Numbered from the stretch's first letter, positions 7,436 through 17,936 are shown. The stretch is 64,000 nt of DNA from Bordetella genomosp. 13 (GCF_002119665.1 NZ_CP021111.1:1736001-1800000), one strand, 5' to 3'. Notes: generated by a model not told the origin, from the sequence alone. A program made the numbers and translations.

Positions 7436-9121
7436 ATGAATCAACAGGCTGCCTTCGGCGCTTCGCTTCTGGCACGTTTTCCGGTACTCGAGAAAGTACG
7501 GACGATGCCCAAACCTCTGCTGATCGGCGTGGCCGCGGCCCTGGTGGCGCTCATCGCCGTCGCGGCCCTGTGGAGCCGCGAGCCCGACTACAAGGTTCTC
7601 TTCTCCAATCTCGAAGACCGCGATGGCGGCGCCATCGTGGCCGCGCTGGGCACCATGAACGTGCCCTATCGCTACAACGACACGGGCACCGCCATCCTCG
7701 TGCCGGCCGAGCGGGTCTACGACGCGCGCATGCAGCTGGCCGCCCAGGGACTGCCGCGCGGCGGCGCGGTCGGCTTCGAGCTGATGGACAACGCCCGCTT
7801 CGGCGCCAGCCAGTTCACCGAGCAGATCAACTATCAACGCGGCCTGGAAGGCGAACTGGCCCGCTCGGTCGAGGCCATGAACGGCGTGCAGAAGGCGCGC
7901 GTGCACCTGGCCATGCCGCGCCAGTCGCTCTTCGTGCGCGAACGCCAGGCGCCCACGGCTTCGGTGCTGCTCAACCTGTATCCGGGCCGCAGCCTCAGCG
8001 ACGCGCAGGTCTCGTCCATCACGTGGCTGGTCGCCTCCAGCGTTCCCGAGCTGACCGCCGACAACGTGTCCATCGTCGACCAGAACGGCCGCCTGCTTTC
8101 CGCGCCGCAGGGCGAAGGCCGCGGCATGGACGCCGATCAATTGCGCTTCGTGCGCGAGATCGAGCAGCGTACTGTCGAACGCATCCTCACCATCCTGAAT
8201 CCGCTGGTCGGTCCGGGCAACGTGCACGCCCAGGCCACCGCCGACGTCGACTTCGCGCGCCGCGAAGAAACGTCCGAGGTCTACCGCCCCAACCAGGAGC
8301 CCGGCCAGGCGGCCGTGCGCAGCCAGCAGAACAGCGAATCGCGCCAGACCGGCGTGGATCCCGCGCGCGGCGTGCCGGGCGCGCTCAGCAACCAGGTGCC
8401 CGCGCCCACGCAGGCGCCCCTGGTCAATCCGCAGTTGCCGCCCAATCAGCAGCCCGGCCAGCCAGGCCAGCAAGGGCAACAGCCGCAGCAAGCACAACAG
8501 GGCCAGAACACCGGCACCGCCCAGGCCGCGGCCGTCTCGTCCAGCGACCGCCGCGACACCACGACCAACTACGAAGTCGACCGCACCATCAGCCACATCA
8601 AGCAGCCGGTCGGCATGCTCAAGCGCATGTCGGTGGCGGTGGTGGTCAATCACCTGCCCGGCAAGGAAGGCGGCGACCCGCAGGCCCTGCCGCCCGAAGA
8701 GCTCAACAAGCTGACCGACCTGGTCCGCGAGGCCATGGGCTATTCCGAGGCGCGCGGCGACTCGCTGAACGTCGTCAACAGCCAGTTCAACGACGTCGAG
8801 CCGACCGTGCCGCTGTGGCGCGATCCCGAACTGGTCTCGCTGACCAAGACCATCGTCGGCTGGCTGCTGTTCGCGGTGATCCTGCTGTGGCTGTATCGCA
8901 CGATCAAGCCGATGGCCATGGATCACTTCTTCCCGCAGGTCGATCCCGAGATCGCCGAGAACGAGCGCAAGGAGGCCGAGCGCGAAGCCCAGGCCGTCGC
9001 CCGCGCCCGCGAAATCGACCGCTACGAAGAAAACCTCGAGCGCGCGCGCGCTATGGCCACCAAAGACCCGCGCGCCGTCGCGATGGTGCTGCGCACCTGG
9101 ATGAGCAAAAATGACGATTGA
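7436..9121 (+). CDS. fliF: Flagellar MS-ring protein
   Basis: 561-residue inner-membrane protein that forms the MS-ring, the base on which rod, switch and export gate assemble. The first transmembrane segment is at about residues 28-47 (LLIGVAAALVALIAVAAL). The YscJ-like ring-building domains follow, with ARVHLAMPRQSLFVRE at about 150-165. A Gln/Pro/Gly-rich periplasmic loop lies near 330-370, a second TM (WLLFAVILLWLY) near 480, and a cytoplasmic tail ending AVAMVLRTWMSKNDD binds FliG. The ATG at 7436 has a GGGAG ribosome site at 7425-7429. It overlaps fliG by 11 bases. Confidence 0.97.
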   Translation: MNQQAAFGASLLARFPVLEKVRTMPKPLLIGVAAALVALIAVAALWSREPDYKVLFSNLEDRDGGAIVAALGTMNVPYRYNDTGTAILVPAERVYDARMQLAAQGLPRGGAVGFELMDNARFGASQFTEQINYQRGLEGELARSVEAMNGVQKARVHLAMPRQSLFVRERQAPTASVLLNLYPGRSLSDAQVSSITWLVASSVPELTADNVSIVDQNGRLLSAPQGEGRGMDADQLRFVREIEQRTVERILTILNPLVGPGNVHAQATADVDFARREETSEVYRPNQEPGQAAVRSQQNSESRQTGVDPARGVPGALSNQVPAPTQAPLVNPQLPPNQQPGQPGQQGQQPQQAQQGQNTGTAQAAAVSSSDRRDTTTNYEVDRTISHIKQPVGMLKRMSVAVVVNHLPGKEGGDPQALPPEELNKLTDLVREAMGYSEARGDSLNVVNSQFNDVEPTVPLWRDPELVSLTKTIVGWLLFAVILLWLYRTIKPMAMDHFFPQVDPEIAENERKEAEREAQAVARAREIDRYEENLERARAMATKDPRAVAMVLRTWMSKNDD

Positions 9122-10121
9122 CGCCAAACCCATGGACGGCCTGAACCGCAGCGCCGTACTGCTGATGTCGCTGGGCGAGGACGCCGCGGCCGAAGTCTTC
9201 CGCTACCTCACGGCGCGTGAAGTGCAGCAGGTCGGCGCCGCGATGGCCACGCTCAAGCAGGTCACCCGCCGCGACGTCGGCGTGGTGCTCGAAGAGTTCC
9301 GCCAGGAAGCCGACCAGTTCACCGCCGTCACGCTGGGCTCGGACGACTACATCCGCACCGTGCTGACCAAGGCCCTGGGCAGCGATCGCGCCGCGGGCCT
9401 CATCGAGGACATCCTCGAGGCCGGCGAAGGAGGCAGTGGCATCGACGCCCTGAACTGGCTCGATCCCAACACCGTGGCCGAACTCATCGGCAACGAGCAC
9501 CCGCAGATCATCGCCACCATCCTCGTCCACCTCGAGCGCGACCGCGCGGCCGGCGTGCTGGCCCTGCTCACCGACCGCCTGCGCAACGACGTGATGCTGC
9601 GCATCGCCACCTTCGGCGGCGTGCAGCCCGCGGCGCTGTCCGAACTGACCGACGTGCTGAATTCCATGCTGTCCGGCCAGAGCGCCAAGCGCAGCAAGAT
9701 GGGCGGCGTGCGCACCGCGGCCGAGATCCTGAACATGATGAACTCGACGCAGGAAGAGGCCGTGGTCAACAGCCTGCGCGAGCGCGACGCCGACCTGGCG
9801 CAGAAGATCATCGACGAGATGTTCGTGTTCGAGAACCTGCTCGACGTCGAAGACCGCGGCATTCAGCTCATCCTCAAGGAAATCGACAACGACATGCTCA
9901 TGGTCGCGCTCAAGGGCGCGCCCGAAGACCTGCGCAACAAGTTCCTGCGCAACATGTCCAGCCGCGCCGCCGAGATGCTGCGCGAAGACCTCGAAGCCCA
10001 GGGGCCGGTCCGCATGTCGAAGGTCGAGAGCGAGCAGAAGAAGATCCTGCAGATCGCCCGCCGCCTGGCCGAGAGCGGCCAGATCGTCCTGGGCAGCCAA
10101 GGGGACGACGCCTATGTCTGA
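9111..10121 (+). CDS. fliG: Flagellar motor switch protein FliG
   Basis: 336-residue rotor protein of the C-ring. Its C-terminal domain carries the charged residues that interact with MotA to give torque. Seen here: the N-terminal FliF-binding domain (LNRSAVLLMSLGEDAAAEVFRYL at about 9-31), the middle-domain EHPQIIATILVHLE (near 130), and C-terminal FVFENLLDVEDRGIQLILKEID with MSSRAAEMLREDLE. Length is standard. The start overlaps the end of fliF and the stop overlaps the start of fliH, so it lies within a translationally coupled operon. Confidence 0.98.
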   Translation: MTIDAKPMDGLNRSAVLLMSLGEDAAAEVFRYLTAREVQQVGAAMATLKQVTRRDVGVVLEEFRQEADQFTAVTLGSDDYIRTVLTKALGSDRAAGLIEDILEAGEGGSGIDALNWLDPNTVAELIGNEHPQIIATILVHLERDRAAGVLALLTDRLRNDVMLRIATFGGVQPAALSELTDVLNSMLSGQSAKRSKMGGVRTAAEILNMMNSTQEEAVVNSLRERDADLAQKIIDEMFVFENLLDVEDRGIQLILKEIDNDMLMVALKGAPEDLRNKFLRNMSSRAAEMLREDLEAQGPVRMSKVESEQKKILQIARRLAESGQIVLGSQGDDAYV

Positions 10122-10863
10122 CCACGGTTCCGTCGAATCGCAGCTGTCGCGCCGCGCCGCCTGGCGGCGCTGGCAGATGGTGTCGTTCGACGAGCCCGAG
10201 GTCGAAGACCTGCCGGCGGAACCCGAGCCCGCGCCCGATCCCGGTCCCGACCCGGAAGAGGTTCGCCAGGCGCTGCGCGAGCAGGCGCGCACCGAAGGCC
10301 GCTTGCAAGGCCTTACCGAAGGCCACCAGCAAGGCCTGGCCGAAGGCCGCGAACAGGGCCACGCCGAAGGCCTGAAGGCCGGCCGCGAGGCTGGCTATGC
10401 CGAGGGCCTGGCGCAGGCGCGCGAACATGGCCGCCAGGAAGCCGAACATCTCAACGCCCTCGCCTCCAGCCTCGCGACCTCGCTGCGCGCGCTCGAAGAG
10501 CAGTTGGGCCAGAGTCTGATCACGCTGGCCCTGGACATTGCCGGCCAGGTGGTGCGCGAGCGGCTCGACCAGCATCCCGAGGCCATGGTGGCCGCGGTGC
10601 GCGAAGTGCTGCACATCAACCCGACGCCGCCGCAGGGCGCGCTGCGCCTGTGGGTGCATCCCGAAGACCTCGAACTGGTGCGCCTGCACCTGGCCGACGA
10701 GCTGAAGGAAGGCAACTGGCGCGTGCTGGCCGACGAATCGATCACGCGCGGCGGATGCCGCGCCGAGACGCCCTACGGCGACATCGACGCGACGCTGCAG
10801 ACGCGGTGGCGCCGCGTGGCCGCTTCGCTGGGCCGCAGCGCCTCGTGGGACGAACAGGCATGA
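10114..10863 (+). CDS. fliH: Flagellar assembly protein FliH
   Basis: 249-residue regulator (stator) of the export ATPase FliI. After an acidic, Pro-rich N-terminus it shows a run of GxxxG-type glycine repeats with E/Q at the intervening positions ([20 protein letters not shown], about 67-86, continuing to about 108), typical of FliH and its type III homologues. The C-terminal globular part ([33 protein letters not shown]) binds FliI. The stop overlaps the fliI ATG (ATGA). Confidence 0.95.
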   Translation: MSDHGSVESQLSRRAAWRRWQMVSFDEPEVEDLPAEPEPAPDPGPDPEEVRQALREQARTEGRLQGLTEGHQQGLAEGREQGHAEGLKAGREAGYAEGLAQAREHGRQEAEHLNALASSLATSLRALEEQLGQSLITLALDIAGQVVRERLDQHPEAMVAAVREVLHINPTPPQGALRLWVHPEDLELVRLHLADELKEGNWRVLADESITRGGCRAETPYGDIDATLQTRWRRVAASLGRSASWDEQA

Positions 10864-12338
10864 ATCCGGTCATGCAACCGCACGCCGATCCGGCCGCGGC
10901 GCCGGTGCCGCTCACCGAGCGCTGGAAGACGCAGCTGCAGATCGGCTCGATCCGCACCGTCTCCACCGAACCCTGGCTGGTCACCGGGCGCATCACGCGC
11001 GCCACCGGGCTGGTCCTGCACGCCACCGGCCTGCGCCTGCCCGTGGGCGCCGCCTGCCGCATCGAGATCGCGCGCGGCCATGATTACTGGGCCGACGCCG
11101 AAGTCGTCGGTTTCGATGGACACACCCTGTACCTGATGCCGCAGGCCGACATCTCGGGCTTGCCGCCGGGCGCGCGCGTCATGCCCAGCGAGCCCGCGCT
11201 GCAACGCCCCGTGCCCCTGCCCCGCAAGGCAGAACTCAACGGCAACGCCAAGCCCCAGATCGGCCGCCACCTTCCGGTGGGCAACGCCATGCTGGGCCGC
11301 GTGGTCGATGGCGCCGGACGGCCGCTGGACGGCCTGGGTCCGCTGACCGGGGCCGAGCAGGCGCCGCTGACCGCGCTGCCCATCAACCCCCTGTCGCGCG
11401 CTCCGATCGATACGGTACTGGACGTGGGCGTGCGCGCCATCAACGGCCTGCTCACTGTCGGCCGCGGCCAGCGCATGGGCCTGTTCGCGGGTTCCGGCGT
11501 CGGCAAGAGCGTGCTGCTGGGCATGATGGCGCGCTACACGCGCGCCGACATCATCGTGGTGGGCCTGATCGGCGAACGGGGCCGCGAAGTGAAGGAATTC
11601 ATCGAGCACAACCTCGGGCCCGAAGGCCTGGCGCGCTCGGTGGTGGTGGCCGCCCCGGCCGACGTATCTCCGTTGCTGCGCCTGCAGGGCGCCAGCTATG
11701 CCACCCGCCTGGCCGAGCATTTCCGCGACCAGGGCCTGGACGTGCTGCTGATCATGGACTCGCTGACCCGCTACGCGATGGCGCAGCGCGAGATCGCGCT
11801 GGCGATCGGCGAGCCGCCGGCCACCAAGGGCTATCCGCCGTCGGTGTTCGCGCGGCTGCCGGCACTGGTCGAGCGTACCGGCATGGGCGCGCCCGGTCCC
11901 AACGGCAAGGCCGGATCCATCACCGCCTTCTATACCGTGCTCGCCGAGGGCGACGACCAGCAGGATCCCATCGCCGACGCCGCGCGCGCCATTCTCGACG
12001 GCCACATCGTACTGTCGCGCCATCTGGCCGAAGCCGGGCACTATCCCGCCATCGACATCGAGGCGTCGATCTCGCGCGCCATGACCTCGCTGATCACGCC
12101 GCAGCAGTTCGCGCTGGTGCGGCGCTTCAAGCAGACGTTCTCGCGTTACCAGCGCAATCGCGACCTCATCGCGGTGGGCGCCTACGCGGCCGGCAACGAC
12201 CACCAGCTGGACGACGCCATCGCGCGCTATCCGCGCCTGGAAGCCTATTTGCAGCAGGACATTTCCGACAACATCGACTATCCGACCGCGATCGATCAGT
12301 TGCGCGGCTCGTTCGAGATCAAGGAAACCTATGCCTAG
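10860..12338 (+). CDS. fliI: Flagellum-specific ATPase
   Basis: 492-residue hexameric ATPase homologous to the F1 beta subunit, which helps feed substrates into the flagellar export gate. The Walker A motif GSGVGKS lies at about 211-217, followed by the Walker B region [21 protein letters not shown] and the FliI/YscN signature [23 protein letters not shown]. The start at 10860 gives [12 protein letters not shown] and overlaps the fliH stop by ATGA; a longer upstream reading frame is in fliH. The stop overlaps fliJ by 8 bases. Confidence 0.98.
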   Translation: MNPVMQPHADPAAAPVPLTERWKTQLQIGSIRTVSTEPWLVTGRITRATGLVLHATGLRLPVGAACRIEIARGHDYWADAEVVGFDGHTLYLMPQADISGLPPGARVMPSEPALQRPVPLPRKAELNGNAKPQIGRHLPVGNAMLGRVVDGAGRPLDGLGPLTGAEQAPLTALPINPLSRAPIDTVLDVGVRAINGLLTVGRGQRMGLFAGSGVGKSVLLGMMARYTRADIIVVGLIGERGREVKEFIEHNLGPEGLARSVVVAAPADVSPLLRLQGASYATRLAEHFRDQGLDVLLIMDSLTRYAMAQREIALAIGEPPATKGYPPSVFARLPALVERTGMGAPGPNGKAGSITAFYTVLAEGDDQQDPIADAARAILDGHIVLSRHLAEAGHYPAIDIEASISRAMTSLITPQQFALVRRFKQTFSRYQRNRDLIAVGAYAAGNDHQLDDAIARYPRLEAYLQQDISDNIDYPTAIDQLRGSFEIKETYA

Positions 12339-12777
12339 CCAATTGCCCCTGGACATGTTGATCGGTCTGGCCAAGGAAAGCACCGACGAGGCGGCCCGCG
12401 TGCTGGGCCGGCTGAACGCCGAGCGCACCCAGGCCGAGCGCCAGCTGACCATGCTGTACGACTACCGGCAGGACTATCTGCAGCGCCTGCAGCAGGCCAT
12501 GCAGACGGGCATGTCGGCCGCCGACTGCCATAACTACCAGCGCTTCATCTCCACGCTGGACGACGCCATCGGCCAGCAGACCAATGTGTTGCGCGTGGCC
12601 GACGACCACCTGGCGCGCGGCCGCCAGCACTGGCAGCAGGAGCAGCGCAAGCTGAACTCGTTCGACGCCCTGTCGCAGCGCCAGGTGCGCGCCGAGCAGG
12701 TCGCGGAGAACCGCCGCGAGCAGCGCGCCAGCGACGAATATTCGGCCCGCCTGATGCGCGGCCAGGCCATCTACTGA
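12331..12777 (+). CDS. fliJ: Flagellar export chaperone FliJ
   Basis: 148 residues forming a long antiparallel coiled coil, similar in architecture to the gamma subunit of F-type ATPases. It links the FliI ring to FlhA. Seen here: [21 protein letters not shown] at the N-terminus, the conserved Q-rich helix with [19 protein letters not shown], and the long charged C-terminal helix ending [12 protein letters not shown]. It overlaps fliI at its start and is followed 16 bases later by fliK. Confidence 0.95.
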   Translation: MPSQLPLDMLIGLAKESTDEAARVLGRLNAERTQAERQLTMLYDYRQDYLQRLQQAMQTGMSAADCHNYQRFISTLDDAIGQQTNVLRVADDHLARGRQHWQQEQRKLNSFDALSQRQVRAEQVAENRREQRASDEYSARLMRGQAIY

Positions 12778-12793
12778 TAAGCAGCATCCCATC

Positions 12794-14191
12794 ATGCCGA
12801 CTCCCGCCATGCTCCCTGTCCTGCCGCAGATCGCCGCCACTTCGCCTTCGTCCGCCCCCGCCAAGCCGGCCGCCGGCGAAGACAAGGGTCCGTCGTTCTC
12901 GAAGGTGCTGGACGATCAGAAGAACGCCCCGCGCCACGACGCGCCCGCCAAGTCGGCGCAAGGAAAGCCGGCCGACGCCAAGCCCGAGCAGACCGAGCAG
13001 CCTGCCCAGCCCGGCAAGTCCGCCGAAGCGGACCCGCCCGCTGACGACGCCGTCGGTTCCGAGAACGGCAGCGCCGCGGACACCGCCGCCGCCGACGCGG
13101 CGCCCGACGCCCAGGTCGTCGCCATGGTGCAGGCGCCGGTCGCGGCGCCCACCCTGCCCCTGCAGGCGCTCGAAATCGCCGCGCAGTCGGCAGCCCTGCA
13201 AAGCCAGTCGGCCGCCAAGCTGGCCGCGCAGCAGACCGGCGTGGCGGCATCGCCGGCAGCCGCCGCGACCGCCGCGGTGGCGCAACAGCCATCGTCGCAA
13301 GTGCGTGGCACGCCCCAGCCTGCCGCGGCGCTGCCCGGCCAGGCCGCCGTTGCCGCGGCCGTCCCGCAGGCGGCCCCGTTGCCGCAGCACACTGTCGTGG
13401 CTGCCGCCATGCCCGTTGCCGCGGAACAGGTCCAGAACGGCCAGCCCGTCACGCTGCCGCGTCACCTGACCATCGCCACGGCGCGCGACCCGCGCGCGGC
13501 CGCGGCTCATGCCGCGCAGGCCGGCCAGCAAACGTCCGCTCAAGCCTCTCTCGAGGCGCCCCTCCAGGCGGCCGCCATGCCCGAAGCCACGCCCGAGCTG
13601 CCCGATTTCGGCGCGCAGCTGGCGGACTCGGGCAAGAACGGCGACGCCCCGGCGCAGTTCACGTTGGGCGCCCTGACGGCCAGCGTGCGCGGCCCCGGCG
13701 CGCAAACGCCCGTTCCGGCCGAACTGCGCCCCGCGGCGCCGATGCCGCTGCTGGAGGTTTCCAGCCCCGTGGGTTCCGCGCAATGGGGACGCGATCTGGG
13801 CCGGCAACTGGTCCTGTTGGGCGGTGACGCCCAACGAGGCCACCACACCGCCGAACTGCGCCTGGATCCCCCCGATCTCGGCCCGCTGCGCGTCACGCTC
13901 AGCCTTTCCGACGGCGTGGCCAGCGCCAGCTTCGTGTCGTCGCATGCCGCCGTGCGCCAGGCGCTGGAATCGGCGCTGCCGCAGTTGCAGCAGGCGTTGG
14001 CCGAGGCCGGCATCTCGCTGGGCCAGGCTAACGTGGGCGAACAGGGCAACCAGTTCGCGCAGGAACAGTCCACCGGCCAGCAGGGCCGCGGCCAGTCTGC
14101 CTCCGCCGGTGACGCCCAGGGCGACCAGGTCGTGCCGCAGCCCGTGGCAGTGGTGCGCGATGCCAACGCGCTGGTCGACACCTTCGCCTGA
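12794..14191 (+). CDS. fliK: Flagellar hook-length control protein FliK
   Basis: 465-residue secreted ruler. The long first ~300 residues are Ala/Gln/Pro-rich and disordered-looking. The C-terminal FliK domain holds the conserved core around AELRLDPPDLGPLRVTLSLSDGVASASFVSSHAAVR (about 350-390) and LPQLQQALAEAGISLGQANV. It ends with a Gln-rich tail. It is the conventional fliK, last gene of the fliF-K block, with a 142-base gap before fliL. A second FliK-like gene lies at 4678. Confidence 0.95.
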   Translation: MPTPAMLPVLPQIAATSPSSAPAKPAAGEDKGPSFSKVLDDQKNAPRHDAPAKSAQGKPADAKPEQTEQPAQPGKSAEADPPADDAVGSENGSAADTAAADAAPDAQVVAMVQAPVAAPTLPLQALEIAAQSAALQSQSAAKLAAQQTGVAASPAAAATAAVAQQPSSQVRGTPQPAAALPGQAAVAAAVPQAAPLPQHTVVAAAMPVAAEQVQNGQPVTLPRHLTIATARDPRAAAAHAAQAGQQTSAQASLEAPLQAAAMPEATPELPDFGAQLADSGKNGDAPAQFTLGALTASVRGPGAQTPVPAELRPAAPMPLLEVSSPVGSAQWGRDLGRQLVLLGGDAQRGHHTAELRLDPPDLGPLRVTLSLSDGVASASFVSSHAAVRQALESALPQLQQALAEAGISLGQANVGEQGNQFAQEQSTGQQGRGQSASAGDAQGDQVVPQPVAVVRDANALVDTFA

Positions 14192-14333
14192 TCGGCATTG
14201 CACAGTAATAGCGTGAGATACCCCGCTTTCGTCCTGTTTTTCGCGTGCCTGGGCATGCGGACTTTGGGGCAGAATGCTCTCATTCCATCAGCATCGGTTC
14301 AGTCATAGCCGCACAACCCGTATCGACAACGAG

Positions 14334-14924
14334 ATGGCGACCACCAAGATCCCTAGCGCTCCCCGCGCCGCATCCTCCTCCGGCGGCATCGGCCGTCTGC
14401 TGCGTCCGCTGCTCATGCTGCTGGCTCTGCTCGCGGTTGCCGCCGCCAGCGTGGCCGCCACGTGGTTCTTCATGAATTGGCAGGCGGGCCGCGAGCTCAG
14501 CCCCGTGCAGATCGGCGTAGGCGGCCCGGGCCAGGCCCAGGCAGCCGGCGCGCCCGGCGCGCAGCCCACCACCTTCGTGCCTCCGCCCACGGCGCCGGTA
14601 CAGGTGCCGGCTCCCATCTTCATTCCGCTCGAGCCGTTCACCGCCACCGTCGAAGATCCCGAGTCCGAGCGCATCGTGCGCGTCGGCATCACGCTGCGGG
14701 TCAGCGACGAGCAAAGCCGTACGCGCATCGAGAAGTACCTGCCCGAAGTGCGCAGCCGCGTGCTGATGGTGCTGTCGGCCCAGACGCCGCAGACCGTGCG
14801 CACGCCGCAAGGCAAGGCCGACATGGCCAAGGCCATCATGGCTGCCGTCAACAAGCCGTTTTCGCCGATCCCTGACGGCCAGTACGTCTCCGATGTGCTG
14901 TTCACGGAATTCGTGGTGCAATAA
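14334..14924 (+). CDS. fliL: Flagellar basal body-associated protein FliL
   Basis: 196-residue single-pass inner-membrane protein that surrounds the stator and supports torque at high load. The cytoplasmic N-terminus (MATTKIPSAPRAASSSGGIG) is followed by a membrane helix at about residues 24-46, a Pro/Ala linker, and the periplasmic FliL domain with FIPLEPFTATVEDPESERIVRVGITLRV, ending VSDVLFTEFVVQ. The ATG at 14334 was chosen because the sequence upstream is not hydrophobic or conserved-looking. It begins the fliLMNOPQR block. Confidence 0.95.
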   Translation: MATTKIPSAPRAASSSGGIGRLLRPLLMLLALLAVAAASVAATWFFMNWQAGRELSPVQIGVGGPGQAQAAGAPGAQPTTFVPPPTAPVQVPAPIFIPLEPFTATVEDPESERIVRVGITLRVSDEQSRTRIEKYLPEVRSRVLMVLSAQTPQTVRTPQGKADMAKAIMAAVNKPFSPIPDGQYVSDVLFTEFVVQ

Positions 14925-14926
14925 GC

Positions 14927-15928
14927 ATGGCCTATGAGGCGTTTCTTTCCCAGGACGAAGTCGATGCCCTGCTCGCCGGCGTAACCGGCGAGGCCGACGC
15001 GGCGCCCTCGGCGCCTGCGGAGCCCGAAGGGACCCGGGCCTACGACCTCAGTTCGCCGGACCGCGTCGTGCGCCGGCGCATGCAGACGCTCGAACTCATC
15101 AACGAGCGCTTCGCGCGCGGCATGCGCAACGTGCTGCTGAACTTCATGCGGCGCAGCGCCGACATCACGGTCGGCGCCATCCGCATCCAGAAGTACGCCG
15201 ACTTCGAACGCAACCTGCCGGTGCCCAGCAATCTGAACATGGTGCAGATGCGGCCGCTGCGCGGCACGGCCCTGTTCACGTACGACCCCAACCTGGTGTT
15301 CCTGGTCATCGACAGCCTGTTCGGCGGCGACGGCCGCTATCACACGCGAGTCGAGGGCCGCGACTTCACCAACACCGAGCAGCGCATCATCCGCCGACTG
15401 CTGAACCTGTCGCTGGAATGCTACGGCCGCTCGTGGGAGCCCGTGTATCCCATCGAGTTCGAGTACGTGCGCTCGGAAATGCACACCAAGTTCGCCAGCG
15501 TCACCGGCAGCAACGAGGTGGTGGTGGTCACGCCTTTCCACATCGAGTTCGGCGCCACCGGCGGCGAACTCAACATCTGCCTGCCCTACTCGATGATCGA
15601 GCCGGTCCGCGACCTGCTCACCCGTCCGCTGCAGGAGACCGCGCTCGACGAAGTCGACCAGCGCTGGACCCAGCAGCTGTCGCGCCAGGTGCGCAGCGCC
15701 GACGTCGAGCTGGCGGCCGAGTTCGCGCGCATCCCCTCATCCATCCGCGACCTGATGCGGCTGAAGGTCGGCGACATCCTGCCGATCGACGTTCCTCAAA
15801 CCGTAACCGCCCATATCGACGGCGTGCCGCTCATGGAATGCAGTTACGGCGTCTTCAATGGCCAGTACGCCCTGCGCGTACAGAATATGCTCAACTACGA
15901 ACCCTCCGAGGCTTCCGAAAATGACTGA
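14927..15928 (+). CDS. fliM: Flagellar motor switch protein FliM
   Basis: 333-residue C-ring component that binds phosphorylated CheY. The N-terminal CheY-binding peptide is visible (FLSQDEVDALLAGVTGE at about 6-22; the family motif is LSQxEIDALL). The middle domain has LELINERFARGMRNVLLNFM, and the C-terminal SpoA-like domain begins near VQTRL-equivalent residues and ends YALRVQNMLNYEPSEAS. It starts two bases after the fliL stop and overlaps fliN by 8 bases. Confidence 0.98.
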   Translation: MAYEAFLSQDEVDALLAGVTGEADAAPSAPAEPEGTRAYDLSSPDRVVRRRMQTLELINERFARGMRNVLLNFMRRSADITVGAIRIQKYADFERNLPVPSNLNMVQMRPLRGTALFTYDPNLVFLVIDSLFGGDGRYHTRVEGRDFTNTEQRIIRRLLNLSLECYGRSWEPVYPIEFEYVRSEMHTKFASVTGSNEVVVVTPFHIEFGATGGELNICLPYSMIEPVRDLLTRPLQETALDEVDQRWTQQLSRQVRSADVELAAEFARIPSSIRDLMRLKVGDILPIDVPQTVTAHIDGVPLMECSYGVFNGQYALRVQNMLNYEPSEASEND

Positions 15929-16436
15929 CCAGACCGGCGACAGCAGCACGCCCGCCTCCTCGGCCGCCGACGACTGGGCCGACGCGCTCGCGGAACAATC
16001 CCGCGTTCCGAACCCTCCCACGCAGGCCGACGGCCTGAAGTCGTCCGACCCGGCTCCGGCCGCCAGCGCCGCCACCGCCGCCGCTCCGCAGGCCCCCGCC
16101 CAGCCGGCGGCCCAGTCGGCCGCGCAGTCGGTCTTCAAGCCGCTGTCGGGCAAGGACACCGTCACGGGTACCGACATCGACCTGATCATGGACGTTCCGG
16201 TCCAGCTCACCGTCGAGCTCGGCCGCACCCGTCTCACCATCAAGAACCTGCTGCAGCTCGGCCAGGGCTCCGTCGTCGAGCTCGACGGCCTGGCCGGCGA
16301 GCCGATGGACATCTTCGTCAATGGCTACCTCATTGCCCAAGGCGAAGTCGTCGTGGTCGAGGACAAGTACGGCATCCGCCTCACCGACATCATCACGCCG
16401 TCGGAACGCCTCAACCGCCTGAACAATCGCCGCTGA
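15921..16436 (+). CDS. fliN: Flagellar motor switch protein FliN
   Basis: 171-residue C-ring protein. The first ~85 residues are Ala/Pro-rich. The last ~80 form a SpoA domain (IDLIMDVPVQLTVELGRTRLTIKNLLQLGQGSVVEL, then GEPMDIFVNGYLIAQGEVVVVEDKYGIRLTDI). The ATG at 15921 overlaps the fliM end; upstream in-frame sequence belongs to fliM. FliN also docks FliH-FliI on the switch. fliO starts four bases after the stop. Confidence 0.97.
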   Translation: MTDQTGDSSTPASSAADDWADALAEQSRVPNPPTQADGLKSSDPAPAASAATAAAPQAPAQPAAQSAAQSVFKPLSGKDTVTGTDIDLIMDVPVQLTVELGRTRLTIKNLLQLGQGSVVELDGLAGEPMDIFVNGYLIAQGEVVVVEDKYGIRLTDIITPSERLNRLNNRR

Positions 16437-16440
16437 ACCC

Positions 16441-16818
16441 ATGACGCAAGCCGACGTCCTGCGCGTCGCGATCGCCTTAGTACTGATCGTCGCCGCGATA
16501 CTACTGGCCGCCTGGCTGGCCCGACGGTCCGGCTTGCTGCAGCGCCAGGGCGGCGGCGTGCTTCGCATCGTCGCCAGCCTCTCCGTCGGCCCCAGGCAGA
16601 ACATCGCGGTGGTGCAGGTGCGCGACACCTGGGTGGTGGTGGGCATCACGCCCAACGGCATGACGCCCCTGCATACCCTGCCCGCCGAGCCGGTCGCGGA
16701 ACCCGGTTCGCCCCAGGCGGCGGCCGATGCCGCCTCCATACAGCAACAGCAAATGCCCGCCACTTTCGCGACGGCGCTGGCCAAGCGCTTCGCCGATGCG
16801 CTGAACAAGCGCCCGTAG
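16441..16818 (+). CDS. fliO: Flagellar biosynthetic protein FliO
   Basis: 125-residue membrane protein that helps assemble the FliP ring of the export gate. A single N-terminal transmembrane segment lies at about residues 8-26 ([19 protein letters not shown]), followed by the cytoplasmic FliO domain ([38 protein letters not shown]). It sits between fliN and fliP, the usual place. Confidence 0.92.
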   Translation: MTQADVLRVAIALVLIVAAILLAAWLARRSGLLQRQGGGVLRIVASLSVGPRQNIAVVQVRDTWVVVGITPNGMTPLHTLPAEPVAEPGSPQAAADAASIQQQQMPATFATALAKRFADALNKRP

Positions 16819-16831
16819 CTTTCCGGACATC

Positions 16832-17626
16832 ATGTTTTCCCTCTTTTGCCGCCGCATCGCGCGTAAGCGCCCGCGCCTGGCCTGGCCCCACGCAGCCCTG
16901 CTGCTGCTGGCCACGCTGGCATTGTGGCCGGGCGCCACGCTGGCCCAGGCCACGCTGCCGGCCATAACGTCCACACCCGGCCCGGGCGGCTCGGAAACCT
17001 ATTCGCTCAGCATGCAGACGCTGCTGCTGATGACGTCGCTGTCGTTCCTGCCGGCCGCGCTGCTGATGATGACCGGCTTCACCCGCATCATCATCGTGCT
17101 GGGGCTGCTGCGCAGCGCCATCGGCACGCCGACTTCGCCGCCCAACCACGTGCTGATCGGCCTGGCGCTGTTCCTCACCTTCTACACGATGTCGCCGGTC
17201 TTCGACCAGATCTATGCCGAGGCCTACCAGCCCCTGTCCACCGGCGCCATCACCTTCGAGACCGCCGTGCAGCGCGCCGGCGCGCCGCTGCATACCTTCA
17301 TGCTGCACCAGACGCGCGAGACCGACCTGGCGCTGTTCGCCGACATGGCCAAGATGCCGGCCATGGAAGACCCGTCGCAGGTGCCGATGCGGGTGCTCAT
17401 CCCGGCCTTTATCACCAGCGAACTCAAGACGGCGTTCCAGATCGGGTTCACCATCTTCATCCCGTTCCTCATCATCGACCTGGTGGTGGCCAGTGTGCTG
17501 ATGGCGCTGGGCATGATGATGGTTCCTCCCGTCACGGTATCCCTGCCCTTCAAGCTCATGCTGTTCGTGCTGGCCGATGGCTGGCACCTGCTGCTGGGCT
17601 CGCTGGCGCAGAGCTTCTATCAATGA
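16832..17626 (+). CDS. fliP: Flagellar export gate protein FliP
   Basis: 264-residue core component of the FliPQR export channel. It has an N-terminal signal peptide ([20 protein letters not shown] basic segment, then a hydrophobic run ending GATLAQA at about 35-41), characteristic of FliP. Family motifs follow: [40 protein letters not shown], and [19 protein letters not shown] with [15 protein letters not shown]. Length is slightly above the typical 245 because of the long basic leader. Confidence 0.97.
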   Translation: MFSLFCRRIARKRPRLAWPHAALLLLATLALWPGATLAQATLPAITSTPGPGGSETYSLSMQTLLLMTSLSFLPAALLMMTGFTRIIIVLGLLRSAIGTPTSPPNHVLIGLALFLTFYTMSPVFDQIYAEAYQPLSTGAITFETAVQRAGAPLHTFMLHQTRETDLALFADMAKMPAMEDPSQVPMRVLIPAFITSELKTAFQIGFTIFIPFLIIDLVVASVLMALGMMMVPPVTVSLPFKLMLFVLADGWHLLLGSLAQSFYQ

Positions 17627-17645
17627 CCCAGCAGGTGTACGCGCG

Positions 17646-17915
17646 ATGACCCCGGAAACCGTCATGTCCATGACCTACCAGGCGATGAAGATCACGCTCG
17701 TCCTGGCCGGTCCCCTGCTCATCATCACGCTGGTCGTCGGCCTGGTCATCAGCATCTTCCAGGCCGCCACGCAGATCAACGAAATGACGCTGTCCTTCAT
17801 TCCCAAACTGCTGGCCATGTGCGCCGGCATGGTATTGATGGGACCGTGGCTGCTGGGCCTGATGACGGACTACATCCGCCAGTTGATCGCCCAGATCCCC
17901 TCGCTGGTCTCCTAG
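17646..17915 (+). CDS. fliQ: Flagellar export gate protein FliQ
   Basis: 89-residue two-TM protein of the FliPQR channel. It shows TPETVMSMTYQAMKITL, then GPLLIITLVVGLVISIFQAA (first TM), INEMTLSFIPKLLAM and a second TM (CAGMVLMGPWLLGLMTDYI). The length is standard for FliQ. The start at 17646 lies 20 bases after the fliP stop. Confidence 0.97.
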   Translation: MTPETVMSMTYQAMKITLVLAGPLLIITLVVGLVISIFQAATQINEMTLSFIPKLLAMCAGMVLMGPWLLGLMTDYIRQLIAQIPSLVS

Positions 17916-17936
17916 CCGGCCGGGCCGGCGCGCGCC